A stretch of DNA of 19,363 bases from an uncultured Ruminococcus sp. (GTDB lineage: Bacteria; Bacillota; Clostridia; Oscillospirales; Ruminococcaceae): contig URWK01000007.1 of assembly GCA_900551505.1 (NCBI GenBank), positions 1-19,363 of the forward strand, read 5' to 3'. Position numbers and translations under genes: made by a program. This document shows positions 16,201-19,363 of the stretch, in pieces (the stretch's first letter is position 1; every line of letters starts with the position of its first letter). The notes under the pieces are model-generated. The model saw only the letters and a program-made list of their open reading frames with translations. It made no database searches and was not told the DNA's origin.

Positions 16201-18846
16201 AACACCGAGGGAAAAGAAATTTCCCTGACATACGGCACAGGCGAAAAAGCAAGAACCGCAAAGGCTAAAGTCGTTGTTGTAAAGGTCGATTTCTGGGCAT
16301 ATTATAAAGCTTCAGATAAGACATTTAACATAACAGACGGCACATTCTGGAAAGCGGACGGCAACACGCTTGAAGCAGAGTTTGTAACGGAAGTTGACAG
16401 CAACGGCAATACAACAAAATCCGATAAGGTGCAAAAATATACAACCGTAGACGGAAAAGCTGTATTCAAATGCCCTTATGACGAAACAACGGCTTCATGC
16501 AAGATAACAGACATCAGCAAACTCGCCGACACTATCCAAAGTCAGACATTTGACAAGAACACAACGGAAGTAAAAATTTCTGCAAATGTTCCGGAAGGTC
16601 TGTCAATGGGTGTGGCGAAAGAAAGTACACGCAATGATATTAGGGTAATATTAAGTGAAACTCCGGGTTATGAAATAGTACGAAAAGTAGATGCTACAAA
16701 TGTTTCCGGTTCAGCGTCAATATATATGGAAGTATTCTTTGTAGATGAAAATAATGATAAAATACTTGCTATGAAGAAGCCTATTACAATAACATTTACA
16801 GAAACTTCTCTGAAACTCGACATTGACGGAAAGACCGCAAAAACTGATTCATCAACTCCACAGTCTATACCTGAAACTATCTACCTTGCGGAAGGTCAGT
16901 CAATAGATTACACGGCAACTTGCATGAACGCAGGCGAAGACGAAACAGCCCCGATTGTAGAAGTTTCCTCAAATGACAAATCACTTGTTACCTGTGCAGA
17001 CGGAAAGATTACGGCAGGAAAACTTACCGCCGAAAATTCAGCAGACAACAATACAACAGTTACTTTCAAATATCAGGCAGGCGACCAGATAAGAACGATA
17101 ACCGCAAAAGTTGTCGTGGTCAAAACCAGAGTTATGGCAAATTACCCTCTCGATAATAAAAAGGTTGAAGTAACTGACGGCACATTCTGGGAAGCAGGCG
17201 AAAACACAGTCTATGCAGAATTTATAACGAAACTTGACAGCGATGGCAAGCCGGAAAAATTTGAAACTGTAACGGATTGCACAACCGATGTAGGCGGAGC
17301 AACTGTATTCAAATGCCCTTATGACAAAGAAATCACGGTTTCATGCACAGTTAAGGAAGTCGGCACAATCGCCGAAAATAAGACATTTGAAAGAAGTACA
17401 AAAGAAGTAACAATTCCTGTAAGCATTCCGAACGGTCTGACATTTGAAATAAAGAACGAGAAAGCTTCAGAAAAGGTTACTATAGGCAGTTGGGAAAAGT
17501 CGGATACAGCAGTAACGCTGAAAAATGTAGATGCTTTAAAGGTTTCAGGCTCGGAAACATCATCTATGGACATTTATGTATATCAAGGCGACATTACTGT
17601 TGACAAACAGACAGTTGAAGTAACATTTGCGGAAATCGCCCTTGATATAGAAATCAAAGGAATTAAGGAAACTTTTAAAGGAAGTGCTATTTCATCAGAA
17701 CCAAAGGCTATAGATACTACTATCTATATTGAGCAGGGTACTTCGATAAATTACACAGCAAGCGTTGTGTCCCCGGAAGAAAACCCGAATGTAACGGTTT
17801 CATTAGATAAAGTTAATTCACCACTGACTATTGATACTGAAAACAAACAGATTAAGGCAAGTGAACTTACATCAAGGAACGGCAACGGCAATGATACAAC
17901 TGTAACCTTTGAATATAAGATAGGTGAAGAAACAAGAACAGTAACCGCAAAAGTTATTGTAGTAATACCTATAGCAGTTGCTCCGTCTTATATCAAAGAA
18001 GGGAAAAATATCAATGTAATGAATGAACCTTATTATACAGCAGATATAAAAACTAAAAAAGCTGTACCGGCATTCAGTATAAGAGAGTTATACAACGACC
18101 CAGACTATCCGATAAGTGATGCTACAATTGTTAAAAAAGATGAATTTAATCTGGTTGCTCAGGACGGAGATACGGCTACATATGAATTACAGGGTATCAG
18201 GGTTAATGTTACAAATATACAAAAAGACCCATCTACATTGATTTCAAGAAATAATAATGACTTTAAAATGATTAATGCAGATGAAAACACAAAAGAATTT
18301 ACGATGGACAGTCCATGGAATTTGGATAGTAGCATACCAAGTAACTGGAGCTTGAAGACTGATAAGCAATATCCAAATACATTATTTGAACCGAGATTTA
18401 CTGAAAACTATAGCAAGATAATATTCACAAGAGAAGATACAGATGCTTTGGATGCATATACACATCTATATACTACTTTGATACTTAAAGATGAACGTAA
18501 AAATACAGTTTATAAAGGATATTTTTCTTTCATGGTTTACACCGCACCAGGCGATATCATGAGATATATAACTGTAGCCACGGACGATAATAAAACGTTT
18601 AACTGTAGACGTGCGACTGGACTGTCAGTAGACTATGACTGGAGAATAGTAGATGCTAAAATAGTAGACGGAGAATCAGGATATAAAATTTCTCATAGGA
18701 GTGACGATTATTTTAAAATAATATATGACGGACAGGTTTCAGAAGAAAAAAATGCAAAGGTCAAACTAAAACTTCAATATGGTATTCATACTGATATAAC
18801 AATTGAAAAAGAATATACAATTAAAGTGACACCGACCTCGAATTAA
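13231..18846 (+). CDS. Array copy 3: 1871-residue secreted protein with dockerin-like EF-hand module and duplicated Ig-like units
   Basis: The largest complete paralogue. A signal peptide (1-29, ending PISA) is followed by the dockerin-like module with EF-hand loop DTDGSGHISIGE (69-80). The next beta module starts almost at once (about 112): the Thr/Glu linker of the other copies is missing. A Big_2-like Ig domain is at about 296-345. Residues about 606-655 are an insertion absent from copies 1 and 2. The middle (917-1590) is a ~277-residue unit repeated about 2.4 times, each full unit with DGTFW and a CPYD...SC cysteine pair. The last ~280 residues align loosely with the end of copy 1. No sorting signal, membrane anchor or enzyme domain is seen. 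GGGAG (13221-13225) gives a 5-base spacer to ATG. It has its own promoter and terminator. Confidence 0.86.
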   Translation: MIKLKRILAGITACAIVSMTMLAMPISARTTTKVEEVTLSDLLNTAKMVADLKDDLTAEKQAKILDKFDTDGSGHISIGELLEVAKRVARIDESDIVNEYGKADKVPLNPTFTIGGTEYKDGDTLIIKANEIFEVGVSDAENEITVSLTGSKDDEDNDLVRVNESNFTAVKDGTLTITVKSADGQEMTITLNIVTEKPLADVDASKLEIKYSYADSNRYSDEYKEFSNSIERDIFNNRTIKDSDEYWKNIKTYYTTNFDTGSVIEIGVGHKVQLEGFQIKDDNGRLEDYDTTDEVTYISTDTNKVTVDENGVITGVEATDDTSKIDIIVMADKKEVKRFKVSVKNIKYPEIETPDEYAFNYTKIEHYNYLTEGKYVENASQGKVMSLKDLQSQIGAENVRSVSLKNFDGTKLDIKSIDEKRLKNVIYYADIQSATVYYAITSETGEGRFDIKTADSTVTVKVLDMDKSKIANTLEALTFEFRGDRHVATMHDGIKDTGEKYFFTEGEVFDFLSTVKVNGVDNPEITFTDSWSGTAGQQFDYDPLMKVLKAREISEESTGVTLKGRNEITLSYIGSDGIKRGVKFEVYVGKPIVAVNPGNFGYADNHSFIIKIPVVLPPMFDTRIDYLTMTQITIPVNMRKGLPSSLSNSGVIKFEDFINMDGKKIYVSKDMDKNEILECIKKSVAMATLNDEDGVYRMVKDRNITRTEDAVVGIVPWLFCKFSVDNEKMLTVDNNAERYNYDTIKWTDGYEFKAGDTVTITTTNMANNPDTKTSFTLEIVDALPNVVKNGTGADTFKYPKNDKNNQYITFGNAIDITNLPDDCEVIPYVESASSNVCYTDKNGEKRNNNSEMTVDTSGIKIIKGTNGHYSISGIEVAVASKVDPQTFMNVRFKVVDTYGNVIKISAPIKLFVKGEQTFAVIIGNKSKEIEAGETADLGTILIEEGEAIKFSTTGTCKEVLTNETSGDNVTIDTYSGLIKANKLDASISKGNTEGKEISLTYGTGEKARTAKAKVVVVKVDFWAYYKASDKTFNITDGTFWKADGNTLEAEFVTEVDSNGNTTKSDKVQKYTTVDGKAVFKCPYDETTASCKITDISKLADTIQSQTFDKNTTEVKISANVPEGLSMGVAKESTRNDIRVILSETPGYEIVRKVDATNVSGSASIYMEVFFVDENNDKILAMKKPITITFTETSLKLDIDGKTAKTDSSTPQSIPETIYLAEGQSIDYTATCMNAGEDETAPIVEVSSNDKSLVTCADGKITAGKLTAENSADNNTTVTFKYQAGDQIRTITAKVVVVKTRVMANYPLDNKKVEVTDGTFWEAGENTVYAEFITKLDSDGKPEKFETVTDCTTDVGGATVFKCPYDKEITVSCTVKEVGTIAENKTFERSTKEVTIPVSIPNGLTFEIKNEKASEKVTIGSWEKSDTAVTLKNVDALKVSGSETSSMDIYVYQGDITVDKQTVEVTFAEIALDIEIKGIKETFKGSAISSEPKAIDTTIYIEQGTSINYTASVVSPEENPNVTVSLDKVNSPLTIDTENKQIKASELTSRNGNGNDTTVTFEYKIGEETRTVTAKVIVVIPIAVAPSYIKEGKNINVMNEPYYTADIKTKKAVPAFSIRELYNDPDYPISDATIVKKDEFNLVAQDGDTATYELQGIRVNVTNIQKDPSTLISRNNNDFKMINADENTKEFTMDSPWNLDSSIPSNWSLKTDKQYPNTLFEPRFTENYSKIIFTREDTDALDAYTHLYTTLILKDERKNTVYKGYFSFMVYTAPGDIMRYITVATDDNKTFNCRRATGLSVDYDWRIVDAKIVDGESGYKISHRSDDYFKIIYDGQVSEEKNAKVKLKLQYGIHTDITIEKEYTIKVTPTSN
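15979..18000 (+). repeat. Internal tandem duplication in copy 3 (~830 bp units)
   Basis: Unit 1 (15979-16806, residues 917-1192), unit 2 (16807-17637, residues 1193-1469) and a partial unit 3 (17638 to about 18000). Each begins with an Ig-like module ending in a strand such as RTxTAKVVVVK. The two full units continue with DGTFW (residues 1036 and 1316, 840 bases apart), FKCPYD and a second Cys eight residues after the first or so. Bases are still identical over short stretches (gacggcacattctgg), so the event is not ancient. Confidence 0.8.
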
Positions 18847-18857
18847 CAGACAGCGAA

Positions 18858-18886
18858 AGCCCTTTCCCGAACGGAGAGGGCTTTTT
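18858..18886 (+). terminator. Intrinsic terminator of array copy 3
   Basis: AGCCCTTTCC (18858-18867) pairs with GGAGAGGGCT (18873-18882) over a 5-base loop, with one G-U pair, and is followed by a T run to 18886. It begins 11 bases after the stop codon and resembles the terminator of copy 2 in sequence. Confidence 0.92.
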
Positions 18887-18942
18887 GTTAATATAATTAA
18901 ACAATTAGTACGCACAAACTTTAATAAAGAATAAAAAAGCAT

Positions 18943-18971
18943 TTGACTATTGTTAACTATTGTGATATAAT
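18943..18971 (+). promoter_or_regulatory. Sigma-A promoter of array copy 4
   Basis: TTGACT (18943-18948) and a perfect TATAAT (18966-18971) are 17 bases apart. The spacer contains a direct repeat ACTATTGT (18946-18953 and 18956-18963). The sequence from the -10 box through the leader (GATATAAT, GGTTTACA, GATTATAA) is shared with copy 3. Confidence 0.85.
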
Positions 18972-19326
18972 AGGTTTACAGGATTATAAGAATTTAATTG
19001 GAAGCGAGGAGAGATTATGAAGCTAAAAAGAATTATTGCGGGAATAACAGCTTGTACAATTGTCAGTTCAACAATGCTTACAATGCCGATTTCCGCAAGA
19101 ACCATAACAAAAGTCGAAGAAGTCACCTTATCGGATTTAATGAATACCGCAAAAATGGTAGCAGATTTGAAAGACGACTTGACAGCGGAGAAACAGGCGG
19201 AAATACTTGACAGATTTGACACTGACGGAAGCGGACATATTTCAATCGCTGAACTTCTGGAAGTCGCTAAGAGGGTCGCAAGAATTGATGAAAGCGATAT
19301 TGTGAATGAATACGGTACAGCCGATT
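18943..19326 (+). repeat. Promoter-to-EF-hand segment duplicated from 13160-13540
   Basis: The segment from the -35 box through the leader, signal peptide and EF-hand module of copy 4 is closely similar in bases to the same segment of copy 3. The coding part about 19125-19320 has long identical stretches. Similarity is lost where copy 4 enters a Thr/Glu linker and copy 3 goes straight into a beta module. Confidence 0.75.
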
Positions 19327-19363
19327 CGGAAGAAACCACAACAGCAGAAACCACAATTGAAAC
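19017..19363 (+). CDS. Array copy 4 (partial): N-terminus of a secreted dockerin-like EF-hand protein
   Basis: An open frame of 115 complete codons running off the window end. The signal peptide ends PISA (about residue 28). The dockerin-like module follows, with EF-hand loop DTDGSGHISIAE at 68-79 and the tail DESDIVNEYGTAD, and then a Thr/Glu linker begins (SEETTTAETTIE). It is nearly identical to copy 3 in the module but keeps the linker that copy 3 lacks. GAGGAG (19006-19011) lies 5 bases before the ATG. By analogy it should continue for at least another 1000 codons with Ig-like modules; that cannot be seen here. Confidence 0.88.
   Translation, partial: MKLKRIIAGITACTIVSSTMLTMPISARTITKVEEVTLSDLMNTAKMVADLKDDLTAEKQAEILDRFDTDGSGHISIAELLEVAKRVARIDESDIVNEYGTADSEETTTAETTIE

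Noticed and set aside
18600..18846. LPxTG-type sorting signal or C-terminal membrane anchor in copies 1-3
   Set aside because: The C-termini (VEVTFIK-like in copy 1, TAFKVAP in copy 2, KVTPTSN in copy 3) have no LPxTG, no hydrophobic tail and no basic end.
18000..18846. More AT-rich, ATA/AGA-using 3' end of copy 3 taken as a transferred segment
   Set aside because: The residues still align with the end of copy 1 (TYELQGIRVNVTN against TYTLQGISIDVTN), so divergence of a shared module explains it without transfer.

Overview
The window looks like an AT-rich Gram-positive gut or rumen Firmicute of the Ruminococcus/Oscillospiraceae type. This is inferred from near-consensus sigma-A promoters (TTGACA-17-TATAAT), AGGAG-type ribosome binding sites, U-tract hairpin terminators, Thr/Glu-rich 'ETTTTE' linkers and a dockerin-like EF-hand module on large secreted proteins. 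No rRNA or tRNA gene, IS element, phage gene or CRISPR array was seen.

The left part (1-5107) holds ordinary housekeeping or envelope genes: a CPBP-family intramembrane protease and a GtrA-family membrane protein in one short operon (224-1923), a convergent HlyC/CorC-type CNNM-CBS membrane protein on the minus strand (2176-3435, TTG start), and a divergent CapA-family putative lipoprotein (3881-5107). Two low-complexity stretches (1-110 and 1944-2150) made of T runs and G/C runs look like sequencing or assembly artefacts, so the joins there should not be trusted.

The right part (5351-19363 and beyond) is a tandem, same-strand array of four paralogous large secreted proteins of 1293, 1147, 1871 and at least 115 residues (the last is cut by the window end). 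Each copy has its own promoter; the second and third are followed by clear terminators. All share a signal peptide, a compact helical module with one canonical EF-hand calcium loop (a dockerin-like module with a degenerate first half), and the tail motif 'DIVNE'. A Thr/Glu linker follows in copies 1, 2 and 4 but is missing in copy 3. Beyond this come strings of Ig-like beta modules, including one recognisable Big_2-type domain per full copy. The C-terminal halves differ: copy 2 has its own duplicated ~100-residue module, and copy 3 has a ~277-residue unit repeated about 2.4 times with paired cysteines. No LPxTG motif or C-terminal membrane anchor is visible, so attachment may go through the N-terminal module or, less likely, a lipid on a conserved signal-peptide cysteine.

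The likely biology is a locally duplicated, diversifying family of extracellular or cell-surface modular proteins, possibly docking to a cohesin-bearing scaffold or forming a surface layer. That role is inference; no catalytic domain was recognised. The intergenic region before copy 2 (9233-9567) is unusually rich in perfect inverted repeats, and copy 2 has a much more restricted codon choice than its neighbours, which hints at high expression.
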